Shown here: positions 1 through 9,557 of the stretch, in pieces
How the letters are laid out: each line of letters starts with the position of its first letter
Position numbering within the stretch: the first letter of the stretch is position 1
Origin: Rhizopus arrhizus
Taxonomy: Eukaryota; Mucoromycota; Mucoromycetes; Mucorales; Rhizopodaceae
Reading direction: 5' to 3'
NCBI GenBank assembly: GCA_024220505.1
Contig: JAKZZE010000033.1
Span: forward strand, 124,001 to 188,000
DNA length: 64,000 nucleotides
Translations under genes and position numbers: made by a program
The notes under the pieces: model-generated
Seen by the model: only the letters and a program-made list of their open reading frames with translations
What the model was told of the DNA's origin: nothing
The model's database searches: none

Positions 1-2
1 TT

Positions 3-203
3 TCATACACAAAATCTAAAGGACTATTTGCAGGTATGAGCATTGAAGGTACCGGATTACTGGAATTACAAAAGGCAAACAGTAAATTTTATGGAAGACC
101 TATCCGTGCAGAAGCATTATTAAAGGGCCAAATCGAACCACCTTCCGAGGCCAAAGTGCTGTATGATACTATTCAACGTGCAGAAAATCGTGATCCGTAT
201 TAA
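3..203 (+). CDS. SYLF/Ysc84-domain protein, 3' end only
   Basis: The reading frame is open from the window edge to TAA at 201-203 and encodes the last 66 residues of a protein. It contains the run SKGLFAGMSIEGTGLLE followed by NSKFYG, which is the signature end of the SYLF (Ysc84/SH3YL1) domain, a lipid- and actin-binding module found at endocytic patches. The C-terminus follows this domain almost directly (it ends AENRDPY), so this version has no C-terminal SH3 domain, unlike yeast Ysc84/Lsb3. The start and any N-terminal domain lie upstream of the window. The family call is firm. The cellular role is inferred from the family. Confidence 0.85.
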   Translation, partial: SYTKSKGLFAGMSIEGTGLLELQKANSKFYGRPIRAEALLKGQIEPPSEAKVLYDTIQRAENRDPY

Positions 204-444
204 AAAAGTCCTTTTTGATGTATAATAATTATGTATAATAAATAATAATATCTCCTATCAAACATCTTTTAAATAGTAAAATCCTTTTGTTCCATGTCAA
301 TTCTCGGTTTAGAATTAAATCAAATGTTTGTGATTAAAGCAGTAGATTTTATCCCTACTAAGGAGATTTTTTTTTCCTTCTGTTTTCTTTTTTTTTTTTA
401 AACAAGAAAAAAAGTAAACCACAGCTTGTTATTTTGTACTAAAA

Positions 445-1910
445 ATGTTTTATTATGCCGATTCCGATTGCTCCACTATTACTTCTTTTGACATAGAAGA
501 TGATCTATTTTTTCCGCCTGTAACTTTATCGTTTCACAGTTCACTTTCATTTGAAATATTAAAACTCTACAAAGTAATATTAAACGAAGGTACAATAAAA
601 ACAAAAAGCGCAAATAACATATAATAAAATAGAAAATACTACCTTCTAAAGCAACATTCGATCGTCGGCAGTCTTTTGTTAAAAAGATAAAAGCTATATT
701 AAAGAAAGAATGGCCGAATCAAGAAATGGGAGTTCATTTATTTGGGTAAACAGCAACATAATATTTGAAAAGCGGGAACTTATGCTTGTAGGAAAATAAA
801 ATAAAAAAAGATCTTCAAGTAATGGATTAAACACAAATCAATCTGACGTTGATATTTGCATTACATGTCCAATGTTAACTTGTATCCAAACCTTGGCTCT
901 CGTGTTAGAGAAAAGTAATAGAAAAAAGTACAAATAGTAAAATATAAAAGAAGAAACTTATTTTTTTTTTTTAAAAAAAAAGGCGGGTTAGAAGTAACAA
1001 AAATCATCACTAATGCCAAAGTGCCAATAGCTAAAGTATGGGATCCTAAATTGTAAGTAAAAAGTAGTCTTTTGTCTTTGACTAATGAATCTGTATAGAA
1101 AACTAGCTTGTGATTTTAATATAAACAATACATTGGCACTTCAAAACACAAAAATGATAAAGACATATGTAGCCATTGACCCTCGGGTAAGGCCACTGAT
1201 ACTTTTCATTAAGCACTGGGCAAGGCATCGCAATATTGATGACGCGGGTAAGGATTATTTGAGCTCTATTTCTTTACACTGACACGAATGTTATAGCGGA
1301 TGGTGGTACAATATCGACTTACACATGGATCTGCATGGTCATTCACTTTTTACAAACACGACAACCACCCATTTTACCCAATTTACATGGAATACCACAT
1401 TCACTCTCTCCAGATAATTTGGTCATTCATGGACATAATACTTCCTTTTGCGACGATCTCACAAAGCTCCAGGAGTTTGGAAGAGCCAATCGCGAGACGC
1501 TCGGAGGACTCTTGTATGCCTTTTTCCGGAAATTTGGGTTTGAATTTGATTATCGGCAGCAAGTGATCTCTATTCGGTCAGGTAGAATACTGACGAGAAA
1601 AGAGAAAGGATGGGATCAAGGACTAGAAGGGCAGCAATTACTGTGTGTTGAGGAGCCTTTTGATGTACAAAGAAATTTAGGAAATTCAGCCAATGAAGAA
1701 GCAGTCAAAGGATTGATACTTGAGTTTCAAAGAGCTGTGCATGTCATTTTAGAAACTAAGGGAAATTTGAAGAATGTGTATGCTTCTTATAGGCAACAAG
1801 AGGATCTTTGCCCTAACCCACCTCTTTATTATTATCATGATCCTTATACTTATTTTAGGCCTTTTTCTATAGACAATAATAACAGAAAAAGAGGACCTCT
1901 TTGTATTTAA
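445..1910 (+). CDS. Cid1/PAP-associated family terminal nucleotidyltransferase
   Basis: Six exons can be joined in frame (445-589, 652-745, 811-914, 992-1052, 1099-1247, 1297-1910) to give 388 residues. Exon 3 carries the FGSSSNGL helical turn and the catalytic SDVDIC motif of DNA polymerase beta-like nucleotidyltransferases. Exons 4-5 carry KVPIAKVWDP, CDFNINN, then DPRVRPL and IKHWARHR. The last exon has the PAP-associated region (PPILPNL, then the FGRANRETLGGLLYAFFRKF segment). This order matches Cid1/TUT and Trf4-like enzymes that add U or A to RNA 3' ends. I cannot tell polyuridylation from polyadenylation. The ATG at 445 is the first that keeps the helical N-terminus. The exon joins are my predictions and the small introns are AT-rich. 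Confidence 0.85.
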
Positions 1911-2132
1911 CATTTTTATCGTTCATCATTTACCTTTTAAGGCAAACCTAGGGAAAATTTGTGTGAACAATAAAATAATGTGGAGAATTAAAAAAAATCT
2001 CTATGTACACACAAACGCACGAAAATAGAGGAAGACAGAGGGCAGACATTTATTAGCCTCTTTTTTTTGTTTTTGTTTTTTTTTATTTTATTTTTTCTTT
2101 CTTTTTTTTTTGTTTTATTATTTGTTTATAAT

Positions 2133-3280
2133 ATGGACAACACTGAGAATACAAACAATTCACGTATTGTTAGATCAAATTGGTTGATATTTGCATGGAA
2201 TAGAATATCAAGGGCAAATAAAGCCATATTAATCATGTCACTTTTATTAGTGATGATTCAAGTAGAGATAACTGCATATAAATGAAAAATATCTTATTCA
2301 CAAGCTCTCATCATAGATTATCGCCACAATTATAGTATTAGCTATTGGAAACAGTAATAAAATAGAGACACCTCGATGTGCAGAACCATTAGAGCTTTAT
2401 TTAATAATTTATGTCATTCGAGTGGGTTTATCTTTACCCCTTATCATTTATCAACATTTATCAAGAAGACAACCCAGCGATCAACAGCAATCTTCCAACT
2501 TGATGAGTGGATGGGCTTATCGATTCAAGTCACTTTTAGATTTATTTGCCATCCTTTGGTTTATTGTGGGTAATTATCTTGTCTTTTCCCCTTCGAATTG
2601 TTCAAGTACTGCCACTTTGTATTATTTCACCATCCTGGCCTGGGTTATTTTGGGTTATGCTTTACTCTTAATACCTGTTGTTATTTGTATTTCTGTCATT
2701 TTTTGCTTACCAGTTGTTTTAGGCAAGTTACTTTTCCTTTTAAAAAAAAAACTATATTTACCTCTTTAATAGTGGCTATGCGCGCATTTAATATTAATGT
2801 GTCAACCCTTGCTGAAGGCGGTTCAAAAGAAGATCTTGCAAAAATCCCTGTGTTTATATATAAGACAATATCCGAAGTTGATACACCTTCCAGCAGTAGT
2901 ACAACTGAAAACACAAAACTGAAAAGGAAGCCTAGCTTTACAAGAAGATGGATGAAGCGTCGTCAAAGTACGACTACTAAGGAAGAGCAAGAACCATCCA
3001 AAATTGATAATCTGACAATTTCAAGATCAGAAGATGCGGTATGTTCAATCTGTTTATCCGAATATGAAAACAACGATCTGCTGTGTAAACTATGGCAAGT
3101 AAAAGCCCTTCTTAAAAGAAATTGTATTAATTACATGTGTTTAGGTGTGAGCATATTTATCATAAGGATTGTGTTATAGAATGGCTAAGTTTAAATACAA
3201 AATGTCCATTGTGTAAGAGAGATTTTCGGGGAAAAGATTTTATCCAGCGTGAAAACGAAGAAGAGAATGGAGAATATTAG
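2133..3280 (+). CDS. RIE1-like multi-pass membrane RING-H2 E3 ubiquitin ligase
   Basis: Four exons (2133-2261, 2317-2722, 2773-3094, 3145-3280) give 330 residues. The N-terminal half has about four hydrophobic segments and the CAEPLELYLIIYVIR stretch. A short linker reads GGSKEDLAKIPVF, and a Lys/Arg/Ser-rich loop precedes the RING. The RING-H2 ligands are CSIC, then CEHIYHKDC, then CPLC. This order is that of the plant RIE1/At1g12760 group of RING ligases (known family architecture), so the protein probably ubiquitinates targets at an endomembrane. Two of the three introns start with GC (2723 and 3095, both GCAAGT). Splicing the second one creates the Trp-Cys at the third zinc ligand. A T-rich tract precedes the ATG. 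Confidence 0.85.
2723..2772 (+). other. GC-AG intron 2 of the RING ligase gene
   Basis: The exon ends in phase 1 before GCAAGT and resumes after TAG at 2770-2772. Only this boundary keeps the frame from PVVL to VAMRAF. No GT within the preceding 20 bases gives an open join. Confidence 0.7.
3095..3144 (+). other. GC-AG intron 3 of the RING ligase gene
   Basis: The donor is GCAAGT at 3095 and the acceptor ends at 3144. The join restores the conserved LWCEHIYH of the RING-H2 motif. The nearby GT at 3099 would leave the frame wrong by one base. Confidence 0.75.
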
Positions 3281-3290
3281 TAATTTATTT

Positions 3291-3947
3291 TTAGTCTGAA
3301 ACAAGGGCTACAACCATAAGATAAACATAAAGAAAGAAACACTAGAAGGAAAGAAAGAGATTGTGAATGACTTGTGGTGAAAAAAAGAAAAAAAAATAGT
3401 GTGTACTTTACCACTGCATAAAATCCAAGTTTAATAAAGCTTTCCTTCTTGTGTTTTGACAAAGTTCTAAATATTTCAGTAGCATCATACATATGTGAAC
3501 GATCTGTAACCCTATACAAATGATATTTAGCCATCTTTCTCTCTTTGATTTTTTTTTTTTTTTTGTGTACTTTTTAATATTGTGCGCTGTAAGTGGTAAA
3601 TTGATAAGCATTGGAAGCCAGTGACCTGTGACTAAAAATAAAGAAAACAGAAAGGCCTGAAGTCCAATTTCTGGTAAAACAAACTAAAAAAACAGTAATG
3701 AGTTTCTAGATTAACGCGTCAAGCGAATCTTTTGACATGTACCTGATTGAGTCTATTACAGCAGTCAATAGGGTTGATGTAGTCACATTCTAAATCTGAA
3801 AACATGATGACCTAAAGTAAGTAGGATGAACATTAGTGAACTAAATAGGATTGTTTTCTTTTTTTTACATACAAAAAATATTGTTAAAAATAATAAAATA
3901 GCACATAATAAAACTGCAACAATAAATAAAAGTGAAGGCCCAAACAT
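3291..3947 (-). CDS. ERV14: Cornichon/Erv14 COPII cargo receptor
   Basis: Exon 1 (3947-3873) encodes 25 residues forming the first membrane segment. Exon 2 begins VIMFSDLECDYINPIDCCNRLN, the cornichon hallmark. The next exon has FVLPEIGLQ, the second membrane segment and GHWLPMLINLPL. The following exon has HMYDATEIFRTLSKHKKESF, and the last short exon encodes CFFLYVYLMVVALVSD. The total is about 140 residues with three membrane segments, normal for Erv14/cornichon, which loads transmembrane cargo into COPII vesicles at the ER. All five exons are needed; open frames alone miss the first and last ones. The gene converges on the RING ligase, and the two stop codons are only about 10 bp apart. 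Confidence 0.92.
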
Positions 3948-4014
3948 GTTTATTTATCAAATGTTACAAAAAAAAAGAAAAAAAAATATGCAAAGAAAAA
4001 AAAAATTTTTTTTT

Positions 4015-5454
4015 TCATTCTAAGAAAGAAGACTGTGTATAACCTTGTTCTTTTAACACCCAAGCTTCGTTTAGTTCACCAATATATTTTGAAAATGTAG
4101 ACCTTGGAGTAGTAAATATTCGTCTTGCATGGGCAGCAACCATAGCATCCACCAAAGGAATAAGATATGATTTAAGAGATTTTGAGGGACTAAACATGCA
4201 ATGCATTTGATCTAAAGGATCTAGTAATTCAGGCGGTATATCATTCAATGTAATTGTACACGGAAAGTAGTCAAACCATTCCAGCAGTCGACTGTTCTCT
4301 CCTCGCATATCTTTATGATCTGTAGCGATATACACAATAGCTCGCGATTTGATGTGCTCGGTAGATACAGTCAGATTAGGCGACACATGTTGACATAAAT
4401 TGGACCAAGGCACATCTCTTAAATCTCGAGGTGGAATCACATGAATTGTATTTTTTGGTTTAGGCGGTGGTTTTGGCAGTGTAGTGAATACGCCAAATTC
4501 ATTCAACGGTGGAAGGGCAGGTACAGGGATACCTGTGGCGATCGACATGTTTCGTTCGAACATATGCAAGTTGTCAGTGGCATAATTTCTAAAAGGTACA
4601 TCTCCTACTCTAAAATGAACCGCCATAAACCTCGCTTTTCCTCCTACATGTTTCACAATCCCTTTCACTGTCTCTCCCAAAGGTGTATCAAGTCGGTAAT
4701 GAAGCGTTTCGGCAATCAATTGCTGAAGTTCAAGGTGTTCAGGTTTCACCATGTTCATTCGTGTCGAACCGAAAATTCCTCCCAACTGCAACAATCGCTC
4801 AGGTCTCTTTTGCCAATGCTCAGGTGTAAAGATCTTGTAAAACTTGCGATCTGTGAAGGAATCAATGTAGTTGGAGCCATTTTTTAGTATCATTCTAGCT
4901 TCACTCACATTCTCATACATTCGCCAGTCATACAAATGCTCATCTCTGTGAATAAATGTCTCTTGTTCACTAATGCCTAAATCTTGCTGTAATTTTTCAA
5001 GTGACACAGTGTCCTGGAAGCGAATGCGAACATGGGACGACAAGCTAGAAAAGTCGTGCAGTTGTGTCCAAGGTATGGCTGCGAAATGCTGGTATTCGGT
5101 ACACCTGCCTCTTCGTGTGTAGCTCTGTAGCTTTCCAGGTATCGGTGGTTGACAAAGTATTTCAAAATCTTTGGGTGTTGTTAACCAGCTAAGGTGATCA
5201 AGTAATTGCTCCATGGGCATCCAACCGACGACACTGCCAAGAAATGCTGGGGGTATGATTAATGTGCGTTTAAGTATAGCAGCTAATAATAATGCATTGG
5301 CGAGTTCAATTCTTTGATTTGATAGTCCAGAGTGTGGTAAGTATGCCAAAAACTTTTCTTCTTCTTGATGATAAAAATAATAGTAACAACTAAAAGATAG
5401 ACTGATAGTCACTAGGATTAATGAAAGAAGAAGTAGTATCCTCTTTTTCCACAT
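4015..5454 (-). CDS. GDP-fucose protein O-fucosyltransferase-like type II membrane protein
   Basis: This is a single-exon gene of 479 residues. I chose the ATG at 5454 (MWKKRIL) because it starts a classic type II anchor, with basic residues followed by about 20 hydrophobic ones. An in-frame ATG at 5553 would add a low-complexity leader. The luminal part opens with AYLPHSGLSNQRIELANAL, the nucleotide-sugar-binding start seen in fungal and plant O-fucosyltransferase-like proteins, and later has MAVHFRVGD and IYIATDH, matching conserved family blocks. The protein probably acts in the Golgi or ER lumen on glycoproteins. The acceptor and even the donor sugar are inferred from the family only. Confidence 0.75.
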   Translation of the reverse strand: MWKKRILLLLSLILVTISLSFSCYYYFYHQEEEKFLAYLPHSGLSNQRIELANALLLAAILKRTLIIPPAFLGSVVGWMPMEQLLDHLSWLTTPKDFEILCQPPIPGKLQSYTRRGRCTEYQHFAAIPWTQLHDFSSLSSHVRIRFQDTVSLEKLQQDLGISEQETFIHRDEHLYDWRMYENVSEARMILKNGSNYIDSFTDRKFYKIFTPEHWQKRPERLLQLGGIFGSTRMNMVKPEHLELQQLIAETLHYRLDTPLGETVKGIVKHVGGKARFMAVHFRVGDVPFRNYATDNLHMFERNMSIATGIPVPALPPLNEFGVFTTLPKPPPKPKNTIHVIPPRDLRDVPWSNLCQHVSPNLTVSTEHIKSRAIVYIATDHKDMRGENSRLLEWFDYFPCTITLNDIPPELLDPLDQMHCMFSPSKSLKSYLIPLVDAMVAAHARRIFTTPRSTFSKYIGELNEAWVLKEQGYTQSSFLE

Positions 5455-5582
5455 AACATGTAAAAATTGAGTTTTATAATAATAATAAAAGAAAAAAGAA
5501 AGAAATAGTACAAATATGGAAGAAATATAGTTTTTTTTATTAACTTCACCCAAAAATAGACACCTTAATTTTCAAACGGAGA

Positions 5583-6122
5583 TTAAATATGCTTAATAAC
5601 GTTGTCAACCAAAGATACACTCAATCCAGTGTTATCAGGTTCAACAAACAATTTTTCTACCTTGCCTTCCTTAATGATGGCTGCAAATCGCTTAGATCGA
5701 TGGTTACCAAGGGCACCACTGGCATCAAAGCTTAAATCCAACGCTTTTGCAAATTCTCCTTTCGAATCAGCTAATAGAGTGACTGTGTTCTCCGCCTTTA
5801 ATGAGTTTCCCCATTCGGTCATGACAAACGCGTCATTGACTGAAGTACAAGCAACCAAGTCAATACCTTTAGACTTCAAGTCTTGTGCCTTTTCAATATA
5901 TCCAGGTAAGTGAGTTTTGCTGCAACCAGGAGTAAAAGCACCGGGAACACCAATTAAAATGGACTTTTTATTATTAAACAAGTCTTGAGTCATGACAGTT
6001 TCACCAGGTGATTTTAATTGAACTTGAACATTAGGAATAGAATCACCTTCTGCAATCAATAGTTGGCGAGTGTTTGAGAATTGACGACGTTGAACAAGAG
6101 AAAAGACTCGAGAGAAAGACAT
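5583..6122 (-). CDS. Prx5/AHP1-type peroxiredoxin, probably mitochondrial
   Basis: This single-exon gene encodes 179 residues. The first 20 residues (MSFSRVFSLVQRRQFSN) are Ser/Arg-rich and lack acids, like a mitochondrial presequence. The catalytic block is GVPGAFTPGCSKTHLPGY, with the peroxidatic Cys in the Prx5 context (PGAFTPxCS), followed by CTSVNDAFVMTEW. These enzymes reduce H2O2 and alkyl hydroperoxides. An unbroken 42-nt T tract (coding strand) lies 39-80 bp upstream of the ATG. The open frame continues through that tract, but an N-terminus there would be poly-Phe, so I rejected the longer start. Confidence 0.92.
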   Translation of the reverse strand: MSFSRVFSLVQRRQFSNTRQLLIAEGDSIPNVQVQLKSPGETVMTQDLFNNKKSILIGVPGAFTPGCSKTHLPGYIEKAQDLKSKGIDLVACTSVNDAFVMTEWGNSLKAENTVTLLADSKGEFAKALDLSFDASGALGNHRSKRFAAIIKEGKVEKLFVEPDNTGLSVSLVDNVIKHI

Positions 6123-6160
6123 TGAGAAAATGTATAAAAAAGAATAAAAAGAAAAAAGAG

Positions 6161-6206
<46 letters not shown>

Positions 6207-6708
6207 AGTCGAGTAAGCCAACCAAATAAAAAAATTTGATGTAAAAACATTGGCAGTGAATCTAAAATCATATGCTTTATCAAAAGGCAAAGAGATAAAA
6301 AATATATATGCCTCAACTCCTTTCTTTTTCTTTCTTTTCTGTAAAAGCAACGTGTTTTTTTTTTTTTTTTTTTTTTTGAAAAATAGTAAAACAATTAAAG
6401 GAATAATAAAGACTCAAGATTTAGCTCAAGCAAGAACACTTTACATAATTTGCTTTTATTGACATCATTAATCTTCAATTGTTTATCTTATTTAAATATC
6501 GAGGCCGTTTAGTGTGCTTCAATGAAATTGATATATAAAGTCCAATACAATGAATTCAATATTTTTATATATCAATGCAAATATAACAAGCAAATATGTT
6601 TATGTAACGTAAGTATTTCATCAAACATCATACTGACAGGGAGTTTAGAAGCTTAATTTTTTTTTTATTATGACGGGGTATCTCGTTCAATGAATAAGTG
6701 TGCGGTAG
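6123..6708. other. Intergenic region between XRCC4-like and peroxiredoxin genes
   Basis: This holds the T-tract leader of the peroxiredoxin gene and AT-rich sequence with a second A/T run near 6357-6377. No coding frame here resembles a known protein. Confidence 0.6.
6161..6202. repeat. 42-nt poly(A) on + strand (poly(T) upstream of the peroxiredoxin ATG)
   Basis: An uninterrupted A run lies in the promoter/5' leader of the minus-strand peroxiredoxin gene. The exact length may be unreliable in an assembly. Confidence 0.95.
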
Positions 6709-8224
6709 TTACGAAGTTTTTGTAAACAAAAGTGCTTCTTCTTCGTCATCCGTATCGAAAAACAGTTCATCGAAATCAGTAGCTGTTAAACGTTCGGATG
6801 GATCGCGTTCTGAAATAGGAAGCGACAATTGAGGAGTCTCTGATAAATCGGTTGGTAGTAATGATGATGGTAATGATGGTGTTTTGGGTAATGCGGATAC
6901 TTTATCAGTCAGCTCTAATTGTTCCTGAGGTACTGGTTGTGGTTGTGTTAAAGGTATTAGTTGAGAAGGCAATTGACTACTTGTTTGCGTAAATAAGTCA
7001 TCTTCAAGATCAGAATCAGATACTTCTATATCGTCCTCGTCTTCGTCCTCACTCTTGTCCCTATCCTCTTTACGTAAATGAGATGACAGTGATGATGTGA
7101 TTACGTTGAAACGTTTTGGTTTTACATAAAGAGGCTGTGAACTAGCTTTTGTAATTTTTTGTTTCTTTGATCGCATTTTTGGTAGTCTGTGATAGATATA
7201 TTAGTTGTGTCAATAAATCATACAAGGTAAGCACTCACTGTGATTCTGTATTTTCATTTGGTCTCTTTCGAATTTGCAAATGATCAATAGTAACTTTAAA
7301 AATTAAAATAAACTTAGTTTTGTTTGTTATTATAAATTAAATTGATATTATTACCATTTTTTTCCTCATCGGTTCCTAACAGCTTTCTAATCTTAGCTTT
7401 TTTTGCGTTTAACAATTGGGTGTACTTGTTTAAATTTGTAAAATAAGCCTCAGCGTAACGTGCTTGTATATCTTTTAAGTTTCTTTTTGATTCGTCATAT
7501 AATTCTTTTACATCATTCAATCGTGCGTTCAATGCACTATTCAAGTCCTAATAATACATCAGATTTACCTTATTAAATTGCATGCATTTAATATTTTACA
7601 AATAAGTCTTGATAATGTCGTACAGAGTTTTCCATCCATTCTTGTTGCAATGTTGTTGTTTGATCAGAAGAGACTTTATAAACTGTAAGTGAACCAAGGC
7701 GGCTCTTTATAATGCAAATTTGGTTAGTTTTGATATGTGATAAATTTATGTGAATCAGACTTACTGCAAGCTCTTTATCAAAGTAAAATAAGAGTACAAG
7801 CTATTTGTTTTGAATCAAAAATTAAAACTAAGTACTTATATCAAACACATTATTTACCCACTTCGCAATTACCGTCTTCTTTTCTTGTTACTTTCCACTT
7901 CAAATCCTGTTCATATAATGATCTTTGTCCTTTCAATGCTGCATTAATAACAAAGCACTGTTTGTCTTGTGAGATGTTGCTCAATTTGAACTGATTTACA
8001 ATTTTTCGTGTTACTGTATTGAAAAAAGTCAATAAGCACTGATCAAATCACCATTTACGATAAGAACCTTTAGACTGCCAATATTCATTCGCAGTAGATG
8101 TTGTCATGGTTATTGTACAATACTCTGTATCATATTTTGAATCTTCAAAGTCGGTTACATCTTTGATCCATTTGCTTTGAAAGTAATATTGCCCTTTAAC
8201 ATTTGAACCAAAATAATAAAACAT
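6709..8224 (-). CDS. XRCC4-like non-homologous end-joining factor
   Basis: Joined exons read N- to C-terminally as follows. The head opens with MFYYFGSNVKGQYYFQSKW and CTITMTTSTANEYW. The next segment is FKLSNISQDKQCFVINAAL. Then comes SRLGSLTVYKV, which lines up with the conserved RLGSF strand of XRCC4. A long helix follows (LQQEWMENSVRHYQDLF, then NSALNARLNDVKELYDESKR), ending in LNAKKAKIRKLLG, which matches the LNEKKxKIR end of the XRCC4 stalk. The C-terminal tail is acidic, Ser/Pro-rich and carries a KKQKITK basic patch. XRCC4 forms dimers that hold DNA ligase IV. The splice joins are predicted and the head is short, so a relative such as Lif1 or another XRCC4-superfamily member is possible. 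The gene lies 1.3 kb from MSH2 on the same strand. Confidence 0.75.
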
Positions 8225-9557
8225 AGAAAAACTAAAAAGGAGCAATAAAAAAAAAGAAACAAGCAAACAAAAAGAAAGGCGGCATTTAAACTTTATAATT
8301 GTAATAGTCACAAACAAGTCTCTGGTAATCAATAGCTTTTGGAGAGCTGTAACTGCAAAACACCCTCACTCTTTTAATTGAATCTTCATGCAAAATTTCG
8401 ATTAGAGCCAAAGAATCTAGAAGTATGATTATATACTTGATAAAAACAGTATAGAAATCAATATATCAATCCTGCTATACTTAATTAAACGGTTCCAATT
8501 CCTTATATTTCTTTGAATATATCATTGTTTAACATATAGAATCATTAAAGACATAAATATAAGACATATGATACTTGGTTAAAAGTACATTTTATATATT
8601 ATGTACCTCTGTATATAATGCTCAGCACTTATCTAATAATCCTTGCTTCCATCAACAAAAACTATTCTTCCGGATCTTTATAAAGCATAAAACAAAAATC
8701 CATTACTTCTTTACCTCTATTTTTATTATCTTTTTTCTTTGGCTTTGTCACAGTGCATCGAAATTTAACCTATATTATATCAACTACGTTTGATAATTGA
8801 ATGCTTTATGCTTCAGAAGCTATAAAAGCTTGACTTATCCGGTATTTCTGTTTATCATAGTTATTTTATTATGAGAGGGTCTGGGGTTATATAATCGATC
8901 CAGAAATGTATCTTTTTTGCTTAAATCTTATGTAAAAATAGCATATGATCCTACCACTAAACATACCCCTCAACTTGCCCATGATGAAATCATTCTAATA
9001 TATTCACTTGCCATACAAGCCTTCGTTTCTCTCTCTGTCTCTGCTTCTGCCTCATAACCCATCCTTAAGCAAATAGTACGAATTCTAATCGTTTCATTTA
9101 TTTCTTTCAATTCACGACGTCTGATACCGGCAGTTATATAGGAAACTTTCTTTTTGAAAAGCATACTACATCGTATTTATTACAACATTCCCTATCGACC
9201 TTCTGCCAAGCTTGTAGATGGCGATAAGAAAGCATTTTGAATTACTTTGTCTTTCATTGTATGTAATGATCAAGTCCCTCTAATAACATTTTCCTCACAC
9301 TTGGTTGTCTTTCTGTGATTATTTTTTTTAATTATACTCTCTTAGTCATTTGTCATGCTCGTTGGTCTCTGATATTTCATTTGAAAGACCACAGTACACT
9401 TGTTAAAACAATAAATTGGCGTTTAAAGTACTTTATACAACATGAAGTTTAGTCCTTAAACAGTGTTTGACTATTGGAATAAGCTCTTTTACTTTATTTA
9501 CTGTTTATAAATAATAAAATTTTAAATGCTTCGATAAAATAATCAAATAGTTGTGGT
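8225..9557. other. Long intergenic region between MSH2 and the XRCC4-like gene
   Basis: This is AT-rich sequence holding the XRCC4-like promoter and the 3' flank of MSH2. Apart from a possible small minus-strand coding remnant (about 8970-9230, listed separately), nothing recognisable is present. Confidence 0.5.
8970..9230 (-). pseudogene. Possible small coding remnant or unannotated short gene
   Basis: Two overlapping minus-strand frames have non-random composition. One begins near 9230 and contains YRHLQAWQKVDRECCNKYD. The other (9164-8970) contains GIRRRELKEINETIRIR and AEAETERETKACMASEY. They would need a frameshift or an intron to join, and I found no clean splice pair. I do not recognise the product. 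The Cys-rich first part and charged helix in the second could be a small gene or a decayed one. Confidence 0.25.

Noticed and set aside
6161..6350. N-terminal extension of the peroxiredoxin through the T tract (255-codon frame)
   Set aside because: It would encode poly-Phe low-complexity sequence. The ATG at 6122 gives a normal-length protein with a presequence.
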